Source of the DNA: JAJFKB01 sp965230515
GTDB lineage: Bacteria; Pseudomonadota; Gammaproteobacteria; Pseudomonadales; IMCC2047
Assembly: GCA_965230515.1 (NCBI GenBank)
Contig: OZ246007.1
Location: forward strand, 124,001 to 188,000
Direction: 5' to 3'
DNA: 64,000 nucleotides
Below the pieces are notes generated by a model, which saw only the letters and a list, made by a program, of their open reading frames with translations, searched no databases and was not told the DNA's origin. Both the position numbers and the translations under genes were made by a program. Positions 43,726-52,990 of this stretch are shown piece after piece. Each line of letters opens with the position of its first letter. The stretch's first letter is position 1.

Positions 43726-44048
43726 AGATGTGAGTCCGGGATCGCTTGGAAAAAGCTGCCTAGTGTACTAAAGCAGACAGAAAAAGCCTATATGCCATTG
43801 CTGAATAAAGTCTGTTGAGACTTTGCAGTAATTCTATAGGGAATCTGCTGGAAGGCTGACGTAGTCCGAGCGATCACATAACCCCTATAAAGAATATTTT
43901 ATTGTGTATTAAATATTAAATTAAACGTTAAATTAATTATTAAAAGATGACCTATATCATGGAATGTAAATCCTTGTATTTAAAAAGTTAATTCACCTGA
44001 AAAAACTTCTTTGCAAAGCAAAAAAATAATAGAGAAAGGAGCTGTTCT
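43726..44048. other. AT-rich divergent region between mfd and the gap leader ORF
   Basis: 323 bp with no gene. 43895-43960 is almost purely A/T with repeated ATTAAAT/TTAAATTAA words and an imperfect palindrome around TTAAACGTTAA, the sort of bent DNA bound by IHF or H-NS (inference). No -35/-10 pair with good spacing could be fixed. Confidence 0.4.
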
Positions 44049-44177
44049 GTGAGAGAATACGCGCGCCAAAATTGGGGCGTTCTTGAAGGGTTGCTTGCAC
44101 GTTTGGGAACTTGCCTTGCAAATACAATGGATTTCGATTCGTTGGAAACGACAATCAATTTAGGATACTGCTTGTGA
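44049..44177 (+). CDS. Possible 42-residue leader peptide translationally coupled to gap
   Basis: A short frame begins at a GTG with a strong AAGGAG seven bases upstream. It reads MREYARQNWGVLEGLLARLG and on to NLGYCL. Its stop overlaps the gap start in a GTGA tetranucleotide (44174-44177), the classical layout for translational coupling. No other start lies between the strong ribosome-binding site and gap. The peptide has no recognised family, so the alternative is that the strong AAGGAG is fortuitous and the stretch is plain leader RNA. Confidence 0.45.
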   Translation: MREYARQNWGVLEGLLARLGTCLANTMDFDSLETTINLGYCL

Positions 44178-45625
44178 CACCAGATATTTTGAATTCATGC
44201 TCGAAGAACTGGGAAGAACGTGAACGGGCTGCGGAGGCAATGGTCCCCCTCGTAGGTACACTTTTTCGCGACTTCTCTGTAGAAACTTCAATTTTTGGCC
44301 GCTTGATAGTCAAGCGCACGGTCAATGACATCATGCTGGCGCATCAATTTGTGCAGCAAGTGGAAAATGTGACGCTGAGTCCGTTTGATAGCCTTGAGGT
44401 ATTACAGGCGCTCTCCGGTCTTTCTTTAGGACCGGCTCATATCGATGTCGGCAAGCTATATGTCAAATATCAGGATCAGAAGGGTGCCCAATCCCTGGTC
44501 GACTTTCTCAAGCAGGAATTGGCAGATGTTTGCTCGTCCGAGCAGCAGGAAGTCGCTGAAATAAAGGATGTCGTTCTTTACGGTTTTGGCCGTATCGGAC
44601 GTTTGCTGGCGCGTTTGCTGTGTGATCGAACCGGCGGAGGAAAGGGTATTCGTTTGCGCGCTATTGTGGTGCGTAAGGGTAAAGGTAATGACCTGGCCAA
44701 GCGAGCCAGCCTGCTTATGAAAGACTCTGTGCACGGTGCTTTCAAGGGCGTGGTCAATATCGACGAAGAAAATACATCGATTGTAGTTAACGGGCAGCAG
44801 ATTCAGGTGATCTATTCGGAGTCTCCGGAAACAATCGATTATACGGCCTACGGTATAGATAATGCGGTTGTTGTTGATAATACCGGCAAATGGCGGGATG
44901 AAGAGGGTCTCTCTTTGCACTTGCAAGCCAAAGGGATCGCTCAGGTGCTACTTACTGCTCCAGCCAAAGGCAGTATCAAGAATGTTGTACATGGCATTAA
45001 TAACGAGATTATTGAGGACGGTGACCGGATCCTGTCTGCCGCCTCCTGCACTACCAATGCAATTACTCCAGTATTGAAGGCCATGCATGATAAGTTCGGT
45101 GTGACTAACGGTCACGTCGAAACCGTGCATGCGTACACCAATGATCAGAATTTGATTGATAACTACCATAAAGGAGATCGCCGCGGACGCAGTGCGGCGC
45201 TGAATATGGTGTTGACGGAAACAGGAGCGGCGAAAGCGGTTTCCAAAGCGTTACCGGAAATGGAAGGTAAGTTGACCGGAAGTTCAGTACGGGTACCAAC
45301 CCCTAATGTTTCTTTGGCAATCCTGAATTTGAATCTGGAGCAGGATGTCGACAAGGAGCAGATTAACGATTATATGCGCTACATAGCATTGCATTCAGAT
45401 CTTCAAAAACAGGTGGATTATTCCAATTCGCCCGAAGCAGTATCTTCCGATTTTGTCGGGTCGCGGGCTGCAGGCATTTTTGATGCGTTGGCAACCATTG
45501 CGAATGGTAATCACTGTGTGCTCTATGTTTGGTATGACAATGAATTTGGTTATGCCTGTCAGGTAGTCCGTATTTTGAGACAGATTACCCATGCAACGCT
45601 TCCGGTTTATCCGGTTCAGGAATAA
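44174..45625 (+). CDS. gap: Glyceraldehyde-3-phosphate dehydrogenase, long form
   Basis: From the GTG at 44174 the protein has 483-484 residues, about 150 longer than ordinary GAPDH, because of an N-terminal helical domain (CSKNWEERERAAEAMVPLVG). The catalytic part is complete: VVLYGFGRIGRLLARLL for NAD binding, SAASCTTNAITPVL with the nucleophile Cys, and VWYDNEFGYACQ. This long form occurs in Pseudomonas between mfd and nqrA, as here. The frame is open back to 44111, but homology begins at MTPDILNSC; AGGA lies 8-10 bases upstream. NAD versus NADP preference is not decided by the motif alone. Confidence 0.93.
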   Translation: MTPDILNSCSKNWEERERAAEAMVPLVGTLFRDFSVETSIFGRLIVKRTVNDIMLAHQFVQQVENVTLSPFDSLEVLQALSGLSLGPAHIDVGKLYVKYQDQKGAQSLVDFLKQELADVCSSEQQEVAEIKDVVLYGFGRIGRLLARLLCDRTGGGKGIRLRAIVVRKGKGNDLAKRASLLMKDSVHGAFKGVVNIDEENTSIVVNGQQIQVIYSESPETIDYTAYGIDNAVVVDNTGKWRDEEGLSLHLQAKGIAQVLLTAPAKGSIKNVVHGINNEIIEDGDRILSAASCTTNAITPVLKAMHDKFGVTNGHVETVHAYTNDQNLIDNYHKGDRRGRSAALNMVLTETGAAKAVSKALPEMEGKLTGSSVRVPTPNVSLAILNLNLEQDVDKEQINDYMRYIALHSDLQKQVDYSNSPEAVSSDFVGSRAAGIFDALATIANGNHCVLYVWYDNEFGYACQVVRILRQITHATLPVYPVQE

Positions 45626-45798
45626 CGGTTCGAGTGAATCGATTAGTAGGAATTTGCGCGGTGATAGTGTCATGGTCTGGATTTCAGTCTGATGGCGGTG
45701 GTGTGCGCTGCGAACAGTATAGGTAAAGATTTTTTGCGTTCCGTCTCCCATAGATAGACGCAGTACTTTTTTAATTTTAATTTTAACTGGCGAAGCTT

Positions 45799-47148
45799 AT
45801 GATCAAGATCAAAAAAGGTTTAGATCTGCCCGTCGCTGGCGAGCCTGAACAAAAGATCCATGATGGCCCGGCAGCGAGAACGGTTGCTATTCTCGGAGGC
45901 GACTATGTGGGGATGAAACCCACGATGGCCGTCCGGGAGGGCGACCGTGTTCGAAAAGGGCAGCTATTGTTTACAGACAAAAAAACAGAGGGTGTTAATT
46001 ACACAGCTCCTGCGGGTGGTACGATATCGGCGATTAATCGCGGCGATAAAAGGGTGCTGCTTTCCATCGTGATTGAAGTGGATGGTGATGAGGCTGAGAG
46101 CTTTGATCGCTATGAGGTCTCTCAGTTTTCGGGACTCACTCGTGAACAGGTTCAGACGAATCTGGTTAATTCCGGACTGTGGACTGCGCTGAGAACACGT
46201 CCTTTCAGCAAAGTGCCTGCTCCGGACACGGAACCAAGCTCTATCTTTGTCACAGCGATGGATAGCAACCCGCTAGCGGCAGACCCGCAAACCATTATCG
46301 CTGAGCAATCTGACGATTTTGTCAATGGACTTGAGTTGCTGGCAAAGCTGACCGCAGGGCCGGTTTATGTCTGTAAGGCACCGGGCGCAGATATTCCAGC
46401 GGGCGCTGTGTCGTCTGTTCAGGTAGAAGAGTTTGACGGACCACATCCGGCGGGACTGGTGGGCACGCACATCCATTTTCTGGATCCTGTTTCTGAAGAG
46501 AAAACAGTCTGGCATATCGGCTATCAGGATGTGATTGCAATCGCACGTCTGTTTGCAACGGGCGAACTCTATACGGACCGTGTGGTATCCCTGGCCGGAC
46601 CCAGAGTAACTCAACCGCGTTTGCTGCGAACACGAATCGGTGCCAGTCTGGACGAACTGACAGCGGGTGAAATGGAGCAGTCTGGTCAGGAGAACAGGGT
46701 CATCTCGGGATCCATATCTTCCGGAAATACGGCAAGAGGTCCTCTGGCTTATCTGGGCCGTTATCATCAGCAGGTATCGGTAATCCAGGAAAACACCCAT
46801 CGTGATTTTCTCGGCTATATGAGTCCGGGTATGAACAAGCACTCGGTGATGAATGTATTTGTATCCAAGCTGATGAAGAATAAGAAGTTTGCGATGAATA
46901 CCACCACCAATGGCAGCCCGCGAGCGATCGTGCCGATTGGCGCCTATGAGCAAGTAATGCCGTTGGATGTTCTGCCCACCCAGTTGCTCAGGTCTTTGGT
47001 CGTTGGAGACATTGAGGTGGCGCAAGCCCTGGGGTGCCTGGAGCTGGATGAAGAGGATCTGGCGCTGTGTACCTACGTCTGTCCGGGCAAATACGAGTAC
47101 GGCCCGATCCTGCGTGACAATCTAACCATTATTGAGAAAGAGGGTTAA
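45799..47148 (+). CDS. nqrA: Na+-translocating NADH:quinone reductase subunit A
   Basis: Peripheral subunit A, 449 residues, first gene of the six-gene sodium pump operon. It starts MIKIKKGLDLPVAGEP and includes GGDYVGMKPTMAVREGDRV, HRDFLGYMSPGMNKHS and the conserved C-terminal CTYVCPGKYEYG. NqrA contributes to quinone binding with NqrB. The upstream 170 bp contain a T-rich stretch (CTTTTTTAATTTTAATTTTAA) but no clear promoter. nqrB follows at 3 bp. Confidence 0.97.
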   Translation: MIKIKKGLDLPVAGEPEQKIHDGPAARTVAILGGDYVGMKPTMAVREGDRVRKGQLLFTDKKTEGVNYTAPAGGTISAINRGDKRVLLSIVIEVDGDEAESFDRYEVSQFSGLTREQVQTNLVNSGLWTALRTRPFSKVPAPDTEPSSIFVTAMDSNPLAADPQTIIAEQSDDFVNGLELLAKLTAGPVYVCKAPGADIPAGAVSSVQVEEFDGPHPAGLVGTHIHFLDPVSEEKTVWHIGYQDVIAIARLFATGELYTDRVVSLAGPRVTQPRLLRTRIGASLDELTAGEMEQSGQENRVISGSISSGNTARGPLAYLGRYHQQVSVIQENTHRDFLGYMSPGMNKHSVMNVFVSKLMKNKKFAMNTTTNGSPRAIVPIGAYEQVMPLDVLPTQLLRSLVVGDIEVAQALGCLELDEEDLALCTYVCPGKYEYGPILRDNLTIIEKEG

Positions 47149-47151
47149 GAG

Positions 47152-48348
47152 ATGGGCTTGAGAAAGATACTGGATAAAATCGAGCCGCATGTCACAAAAG
47201 GCGGCAAGCATGAGAAATGGTTTGCACTGTATGAGGCGACGGATACCTTTTTGTATACGCCGCCATCAGTCACCAAGAATGCATCACATGTACGTGACGG
47301 CATCGACCTGAAGCGGATAATGATTACCGTCTGGCTGTGTGCTTTTCCAGCCATGTTCTTTGGCATGTATAACGTTGGCCAGTTGGCCAACGAAGCAATG
47401 GCAGGAATGGGGATCACTGAAGTCGAGGGTTGGCGCGGTTGGTTGATCGAGCTGTTTGCCGGATACAGCGCAAATAGCGTGTGGGACTGTATGGTGCATG
47501 GTGCGGTCTATTTCGTGCCGATCTACATGGTGGTTTTTGTGGTCGGTGGTTTCTGGGAAGTATTGTTTGCGATGGTTCGTGGACATGAAGTGAATGAAGG
47601 GTTCTTCGTCACCTCAATCCTGTTCTCGCTGATTGTCCCGCCTGATATTCCACTTTGGCAGGCTGCGTTGGGTATCTCCTTTGGTGTTGTTATTGCCAAG
47701 GAAGTATTTGGCGGTACCGGAAAGAACTTCCTCAACCCCGCTCTGGCTGGTCGGGCTTTTCTGTTCTTCGCTTATCCGGCACAAATGTCCGGAGACGCTG
47801 TATGGGTAGCCGTAGACGGTTTCAGTGGCGCGACACCACTGGGTGTTGCTGCTCTTGGTGGTATGGATGCGATCAGCTACGACTGGATGGCGGCCTTTAT
47901 CGGGACGATACCTGGTTCTATCGGTGAAACCTCTACACTGGCAATCTTTATCGGTGGCGCTTATCTGCTGTATACGAAGATCGCTTCATGGCGAATTGTG
48001 TCGGGTATTATGTTGGGTATGATCGCCACGTCTCTGATGTTTAATACCATTGGTTCAGACACCAACCCGATGTTTGCGATGACCTGGGACTGGCACCTGG
48101 TGCTCGGCGGCTTTGCTTTTGGCATGCTGTTCATGGCAACCGATCCGGTTTCAGCGTCGATGACCGATACCGGTAAGTGGGCGTTTGGTGCGCTGATCGG
48201 CATTATGGTGGTATTGATCCGGGTGGTTAATCCGGCGTTCCCCGAAGGAATGATGCTGGCTATTTTGTTTGCTAACCTGTTTGCGCCATTGATCGATCAC
48301 TTTGTGATTCAGGCCAACATCAAGCGGAGGGCACTGCGTAATGTCTAG
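47152..48348 (+). CDS. nqrB: Na+-translocating NADH:quinone reductase subunit B
   Basis: Integral subunit, 398 residues, about ten helices. It carries covalent FMN on the threonine of DGFSGATPLG (T228 here). The riboflavin-binding and Na+-path region is NFLNPALAGRAFLFFAYP. The cytoplasmic N-terminus (MGLRKILDKIEPHVTKGGK) touches NqrA. It overlaps nqrC by 8 bp. Confidence 0.97.
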   Translation: MGLRKILDKIEPHVTKGGKHEKWFALYEATDTFLYTPPSVTKNASHVRDGIDLKRIMITVWLCAFPAMFFGMYNVGQLANEAMAGMGITEVEGWRGWLIELFAGYSANSVWDCMVHGAVYFVPIYMVVFVVGGFWEVLFAMVRGHEVNEGFFVTSILFSLIVPPDIPLWQAALGISFGVVIAKEVFGGTGKNFLNPALAGRAFLFFAYPAQMSGDAVWVAVDGFSGATPLGVAALGGMDAISYDWMAAFIGTIPGSIGETSTLAIFIGGAYLLYTKIASWRIVSGIMLGMIATSLMFNTIGSDTNPMFAMTWDWHLVLGGFAFGMLFMATDPVSASMTDTGKWAFGALIGIMVVLIRVVNPAFPEGMMLAILFANLFAPLIDHFVIQANIKRRALRNV

Positions 48349-49111
48349 TAATGATACGGTCAAAAAGACCTTCACCGTAGCCTTTTTGCTGTGTTTGGTC
48401 TGTTCTATTGTGGTCTCAGGAGCGGCGGTTATATTGAAACCGATGCAACTGGCCAATAAAGCACTGGATCGGAAAACCAATATTCTGGCGGCTGCAGGGA
48501 TGGAGACAGAGGGCCAGGATATCGATGCACTTTTTGCCCAGTTTGATGCAAGGGTTGTTGATCTGGATAAGGGTATTTATACAACGGAACTGGATGCCGA
48601 AAGCTACGATCAGCGAAAAGCGGCTAAAGATCCTAAACTCTCGGATGCCTTGCCTGACGATGTGGATATCGCCAGTATTAATCGCCGGGAGCGCTTTGCG
48701 ACAGTATACCTGCTGCAAAAAGAGGGGCAGCTCGATAAGGTGATCATACCGGTTCATGGATATGGGCTCTGGTCAACCCTGTATGGCTTTCTCGCCCTGG
48801 AAGGTGATGGCAACACTGTTGCCGGATTAGGCTTCTATTCACATGCCGAGACGCCTGGACTGGGCGGTGAAGTGGATAATCCTCGATGGAAGTCCCAGTG
48901 GGTCGGTAAACAGATTTTTGATGATCAGGGTAAACCTGCAATCGAACTTGTGAAATCTGTTGATCCGAGTGACCCGAAAGCTCATTTTAAAGTTGATGGA
49001 CTGTCAGGTGCGACGTTGACCAGTAATGGTGTGGAGAATCTCCTGCTATTCTGGTTGGGCGAAAAGGGCTTTGGCTCATATCTGGCTAAACTACGTGCGG
49101 GAGAGGTGTAA
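48341..49111 (+). CDS. nqrC: Na+-translocating NADH:quinone reductase subunit C
   Basis: 256 residues: one N-terminal helix and a periplasmic FMN domain. The flavinylation site is DGLSGATLTSNGV with T225, the same number as in Vibrio. ApbE, encoded six genes downstream of nqrA's partner set, attaches the FMN. Starts inside the end of nqrB, indicating translational coupling. Confidence 0.97.
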   Translation: MSSNDTVKKTFTVAFLLCLVCSIVVSGAAVILKPMQLANKALDRKTNILAAAGMETEGQDIDALFAQFDARVVDLDKGIYTTELDAESYDQRKAAKDPKLSDALPDDVDIASINRRERFATVYLLQKEGQLDKVIIPVHGYGLWSTLYGFLALEGDGNTVAGLGFYSHAETPGLGGEVDNPRWKSQWVGKQIFDDQGKPAIELVKSVDPSDPKAHFKVDGLSGATLTSNGVENLLLFWLGEKGFGSYLAKLRAGEV

Positions 49112-49113
49112 TT

Positions 49114-49785
49114 ATGTCTGAAGTTACCGCTAAAGAAGTGGTTGTAAATCCGATTTTTGAAAACAACCCGATTGCGTTGCAGATACTTGGAATCTGCTCT
49201 GCGCTGGCTGTGACCAGCAGTTTGCAAGTGACCCTGGTGATGTGTGTCGCATTGACCATGGTGACGGCATTTTCAAACCTGTCAATTGCCAGCATTCGCA
49301 ACCATATCCCCAACAGTATCCGTATCATTGTACAGATGACCATTATTGCATCGCTGGTGATAGTGGTTGACCAGATCCTCAAGGCCTATGCGTACAGCAC
49401 CAGCAAGCAGCTTTCGGTCTTTGTCGGGCTGATCATCACCAACTGTATCGTGATGGGTCGTGCCGAAGCATTTGCGATGAAAAACGGTCCTGGTTTGAGT
49501 TTCATGGATGGTATCGGAAACGGACTCGGTTACAGTGTAGTGCTGATTTCGGTGGCCGTTATTCGAGAGCTGTTCGGGTCAGGCAAATTGCTTGGCATCG
49601 AGATTCTGCCTCTTATTAACGATGGTGGCTGGTACAACCCCAACGGGATGATGTTACTTCCACCCAGTGCGTTCTTTATTATAGGCATGCTGATTTGGGC
49701 ATTGCGTAGTTGGAAGCCCAAGCAGGTTGAGGCTAAAGAATATGAGATTGCTCCGCAAACCAAGCTGATGCAGGAGGCTCACTAA
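49114..49785 (+). CDS. nqrD: Na+-translocating NADH:quinone reductase subunit D
   Basis: A 223-residue six-helix membrane subunit, homologous to NqrE and RnfE. Each of the pair supplies cysteines for the intramembrane Fe centre. ICSALAVTSS and LIITNCIVMGRAEAFAMKNGP are the pair of half-helix motifs with the ligand cysteines. It ends with a 1-bp overlap to nqrE. Confidence 0.96.
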   Translation: MSEVTAKEVVVNPIFENNPIALQILGICSALAVTSSLQVTLVMCVALTMVTAFSNLSIASIRNHIPNSIRIIVQMTIIASLVIVVDQILKAYAYSTSKQLSVFVGLIITNCIVMGRAEAFAMKNGPGLSFMDGIGNGLGYSVVLISVAVIRELFGSGKLLGIEILPLINDGGWYNPNGMMLLPPSAFFIIGMLIWALRSWKPKQVEAKEYEIAPQTKLMQEAH

Positions 49786-50396
49786 TGTTTGAATATTATC
49801 TGAGTTTATTTGTAAAAGCCGTGTTTGTAGAAAACATGGCGTTGGCCTTTTTCCTGGGTATGTGTACCTTTCTTGCGGTTTCCAAAAAGGTGCAGACGGC
49901 TATTGGACTGGGTGTTGCAGTTATCGTGGTACAAACGATCACTATTCCGGTCAATAATCTGATCTACACCTACCTGTTACAGGAAGGCGCTCTAGCGTGG
50001 GCCGGTTTCCCGGAGGTGGATCTTAGCTTTCTGGGCCTGTTGAGCTATATCGGTGTCATTGCAGCGCTGGTTCAGATCCTTGAGATGTTCCTGGATCGTT
50101 ATGTACCGGCACTCTATAACGCATTGGGTGTGTTTCTACCGCTGATTACCGTGAACTGCGCCATTCTGGGTGGTTCGTTGTTTATGGTGGAACGTGATTA
50201 CAACTTTGCAGAAAGCGTGGTTTATGGTTTGGGCTCCGGTACCGGCTGGGCACTGGCGATAGCCACACTGGCAGGTATTCGGGAGAAGCTGAAGTATAGC
50301 GATGTGCCTCAGGGGCTTCGCGGACTTGGCATCACCTTTATTACTGTTGGTTTGATGTCACTTGGCTTTATGTCTTTTTCAGGCATTCAACTCTAA
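49785..50396 (+). CDS. nqrE: Na+-translocating NADH:quinone reductase subunit E
   Basis: A 203-residue six-helix membrane subunit, inverted relative of NqrD. FLGMCTFLAVSKKV and LITVNCAILGGSLFMVERDY hold the cysteines of the NqrD/E iron site. Shares its first base with the nqrD stop codon and is 33 bp before nqrF. Confidence 0.96.
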   Translation: MFEYYLSLFVKAVFVENMALAFFLGMCTFLAVSKKVQTAIGLGVAVIVVQTITIPVNNLIYTYLLQEGALAWAGFPEVDLSFLGLLSYIGVIAALVQILEMFLDRYVPALYNALGVFLPLITVNCAILGGSLFMVERDYNFAESVVYGLGSGTGWALAIATLAGIREKLKYSDVPQGLRGLGITFITVGLMSLGFMSFSGIQL

Positions 50397-50429
50397 TCAG
50401 ATAAAAGGACGAATGGAAAAGGTTTAATC

Positions 50430-51656
50430 ATGAATTTAGAAATTTATCTAGGAGTTGGAATGTTCACCGCTATCGTGCTGTTGCTGGTAGTGGTGATCCT
50501 GATGGCTCGAGCAAAACTCGTCAGTTCAGGCGATGTGACTATTGAAATTAATGACGATCCGGAGCATACCATTAAGGTTCCTGCCGGGGATAAGCTGCTG
50601 CAAACGCTGGCCGGCGCGGGAATTTTCCTGTCATCAGCATGCGGTGGTGGTGGAACCTGTGCGCAGTGCAGATGTACGGTCAAGGAGGGCGGCGGTTCTA
50701 TGTTGCCTACTGAAGAGGGCCATTTTACCCGCGGTCAAAAGCGGGAAGGTGAGCGCTTGTCCTGTCAGGTGGCCGTCAAGCAGGATATGAAAATTGAAGT
50801 GCCGGAAGAAGTGTTCGGTGTTAAGCACTGGAAGTGCAAGGTCCGCTCTAACGACAACGTTGCCACCTTTATTAAGGAACTGGTGCTGGAACTTCCCGAA
50901 GGTGAAAATGTTGATTTTCGGGCCGGTGGTTATGTACAACTGGAAGCGCCACCGCATCACGTGCACTATAAAGATTTTGATATCGATAAAGAGTATCACG
51001 AAGATTGGGACCGGTTTGATATCTGGAAGCATGAATCCCATGTTACCGAGAAAGTGATTCGCGCCTACTCGATGGCAAACTACCCTGAAGAGAAGGGTAT
51101 CGTGAAGTTCAATATTCGTATCGCTTCACCGCCTCCGGGAACCCATTATCCCGCGGGAAAAATGTCTTCCTACGTGTTCAGTCTGAAGCCGGGTGATGAA
51201 ATTGATGTGTTCGGTCCTTTTGGTGAGTTTTTTGCCAAGGATACCGAAGCAGAGATGGTCTTTATTGGCGGTGGTGCCGGTATGGCGCCAATGCGTTCAC
51301 ATATTTTCGATCAGCTCAAACGTCTCGGTAGCAAACGCAAGATGTCATTCTGGTATGGTGCGCGCAGTATGCGTGAAATGTTCTACCAGGATGAATACGA
51401 TAAGCTGGCCGAAGAAAACGAAAACTTCGATTGGCATGTGGCGCTGTCTGATCCTATGCCGGAAGATAACTGGGAAGGGTATACCGGATTTATTCACAAC
51501 GTCCTTTACGAAAACTACCTGAAGGATCACCCGGCACCAGAGGATTGTGAGTACTACATGTGTGGGCCTCCAATGATGAACTCTGCGGTGATCAAGATGC
51601 TGGAAGACCTTGGGGTTGAACCCGAGAATATTCTGCTTGATGATTTCGGTGGTTAA
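50430..51656 (+). CDS. nqrF: Na+-translocating NADH:quinone reductase subunit F
   Basis: Electron entry subunit, 408 residues. One N-terminal helix is followed by a 2Fe-2S ferredoxin domain with CGGGGTCAQCRC and LSCQV, then an FAD domain (RAYSMANYPEEKG) and an NADH domain (GGGAGMAPMRSHIFDQLKR, CGPPMMNSAVIKML), ending DDFGG. It oxidises NADH and passes electrons to the Fe-S centres. Its stop codon overlaps the start of apbE by 1 bp. Confidence 0.97.
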   Translation: MNLEIYLGVGMFTAIVLLLVVVILMARAKLVSSGDVTIEINDDPEHTIKVPAGDKLLQTLAGAGIFLSSACGGGGTCAQCRCTVKEGGGSMLPTEEGHFTRGQKREGERLSCQVAVKQDMKIEVPEEVFGVKHWKCKVRSNDNVATFIKELVLELPEGENVDFRAGGYVQLEAPPHHVHYKDFDIDKEYHEDWDRFDIWKHESHVTEKVIRAYSMANYPEEKGIVKFNIRIASPPPGTHYPAGKMSSYVFSLKPGDEIDVFGPFGEFFAKDTEAEMVFIGGGAGMAPMRSHIFDQLKRLGSKRKMSFWYGARSMREMFYQDEYDKLAEENENFDWHVALSDPMPEDNWEGYTGFIHNVLYENYLKDHPAPEDCEYYMCGPPMMNSAVIKMLEDLGVEPENILLDDFGG

Positions 51657-52672
51657 TGCAATACAGGCTCGTTAAACCGGCAATCTTCTTCTTATGGTTA
51701 TTGCTGGCAGGGTGCTCTACGGAAAAACCCGAACCGATCAGTTTTTCCGGTCCGACTATGGGCACCCAGTTTAACGTGAAGTACTTTGAGTCTGGTGATA
51801 GCCGGGCTACAAAGGAGATTCAACAAGGTGTGCAACAACAGTTGGCGGAAGTTAACCGGTTGATGTCCACCTACCAGCCTGAATCAGATGTAAGTCGTTT
51901 TAATCGTGCAGAAATCGCACAGTGGTTTTCGGTTTCAAAGGCCACGGCAGAAGTGGTTGCGCAGGCAAATGAGATCAGTCGTCAAACGGAAGGCGCGTTT
52001 GATGTTACTGTTGCTTCTCTGGTCGATTTATGGGGCTTTGGGCCAACCTATCGGGATGCTGAAATACCTTCAGCGCAGATGATTGAGCAAGAGTTGATGC
52101 GCGTTGGTTATCAGGCCCTTGAGGTGAGAGTTGATCCTCCCGCATTGAGAAAGCATACATCGTTAACCCTTGATCTGTCAGCCATTGCCAAGGGGTATGC
52201 GGTTGATCAGGTCGCTGATTTTCTCGATGAAGCGGGTGTTGATAGCTATATGGTTGAGGTGGGCGGAGAGATACGTGCCCGCGGGCTCAAGCCGGGCCAG
52301 GAACCTTGGCGCATTGCTATTGAGTCACCGGTACCCGGACAGAGGTCTGTACAAAGGGTTCTGGATCTCATGGATAAGGCCGTTGCAACATCCGGAGATT
52401 ACCGAAACTACTTTGAAAAAGAGGGAGAACGGTACTCTCATACTATTGATCCCATGACAGGGCGACCCATTACCCATCAGCTGGCTTCGGTCACGGTGCT
52501 AGCAGAGACCAGCGCCAAAGCGGATGCGCTGGCAACTGCGTTAAATGTGATGGGCGAGGAGCGCGCGTTAGCCTTTGCTAACAGGTATCAATTGCCGGTA
52601 CTGCTTATTGTTAAACAGAACACCGGGTTTGTCGAAAAAACATCCAGCGCTTTTGCAGCCTGGCTTAATTAA
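51656..52672 (+). CDS. apbE: FAD:protein FMN transferase ApbE, lipoprotein
   Basis: A 338-residue periplasmic lipoprotein (LLLAGC lipobox near residue 20) that transfers FMN from FAD to Thr residues of NqrB and NqrC. GPTMGTQFNVKYF opens the domain; DLSAIAKGYAVDQVADFL, YMVEVGGEIRARG and the Mg2+-binding AETSAKADALATALNVMG are diagnostic. The 1-bp overlap with nqrF makes it part of the nqr operon. Confidence 0.95.
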   Translation: MQYRLVKPAIFFLWLLLAGCSTEKPEPISFSGPTMGTQFNVKYFESGDSRATKEIQQGVQQQLAEVNRLMSTYQPESDVSRFNRAEIAQWFSVSKATAEVVAQANEISRQTEGAFDVTVASLVDLWGFGPTYRDAEIPSAQMIEQELMRVGYQALEVRVDPPALRKHTSLTLDLSAIAKGYAVDQVADFLDEAGVDSYMVEVGGEIRARGLKPGQEPWRIAIESPVPGQRSVQRVLDLMDKAVATSGDYRNYFEKEGERYSHTIDPMTGRPITHQLASVTVLAETSAKADALATALNVMGEERALAFANRYQLPVLLIVKQNTGFVEKTSSAFAAWLN

Positions 52673-52703
52673 CTGCACAGCCGATACGTTTGGAGAGGAC
52701 TTT

Positions 52704-52919
52704 ATGTCAATTGTAGTGGTAGTTTTTGCGATCATGCTTTTTATTGTGTTGGTGATGTCGGTTGGTGTGATGTTTGCCGGCAAGCCAATTAAAGGCTCTT
52801 GCGGCGGTCTCAGCGCTATCGGCATGAAATCAGCCTGTGATGTTTGCAGTGGAAAAGATGAAGAGTGTGAGCGCAAGAAACAGAAAATCAAACTGAAGCA
52901 ACTGGAACAAGACGGATAA
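52704..52919 (+). CDS. nqrM: NQR maturation protein NqrM
   Basis: A 71-residue membrane protein: one helix (MSIVVVVFAIMLFIVLVMSVG), then four conserved cysteines C33, C45, C48 and C55 (GSCGGL, ACDVC, EEC). NqrM is required to install the iron centre between NqrD and NqrE. GGAGAGGAC directly before the ATG at 52704 fixes the start; the longer open frame from 52575 runs over apbE and is not coding. It follows apbE by 31 bp, the standard place. Confidence 0.95.
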   Translation: MSIVVVVFAIMLFIVLVMSVGVMFAGKPIKGSCGGLSAIGMKSACDVCSGKDEECERKKQKIKLKQLEQDG

Positions 52920-52990
52920 TAAAAATCTCCAGTAGCGGTTACGAGTAACCTGTTTGGTTATAGTGTTCTCTACCAGTAAAAGGGGGAAGA

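Noticed and set aside
43895..43960. AT-rich palindromic stretch as a replication origin
   Set aside because: No DnaA-box cluster (TTATCCACA type) and no origin-linked genes are seen; it is better read as promoter DNA.
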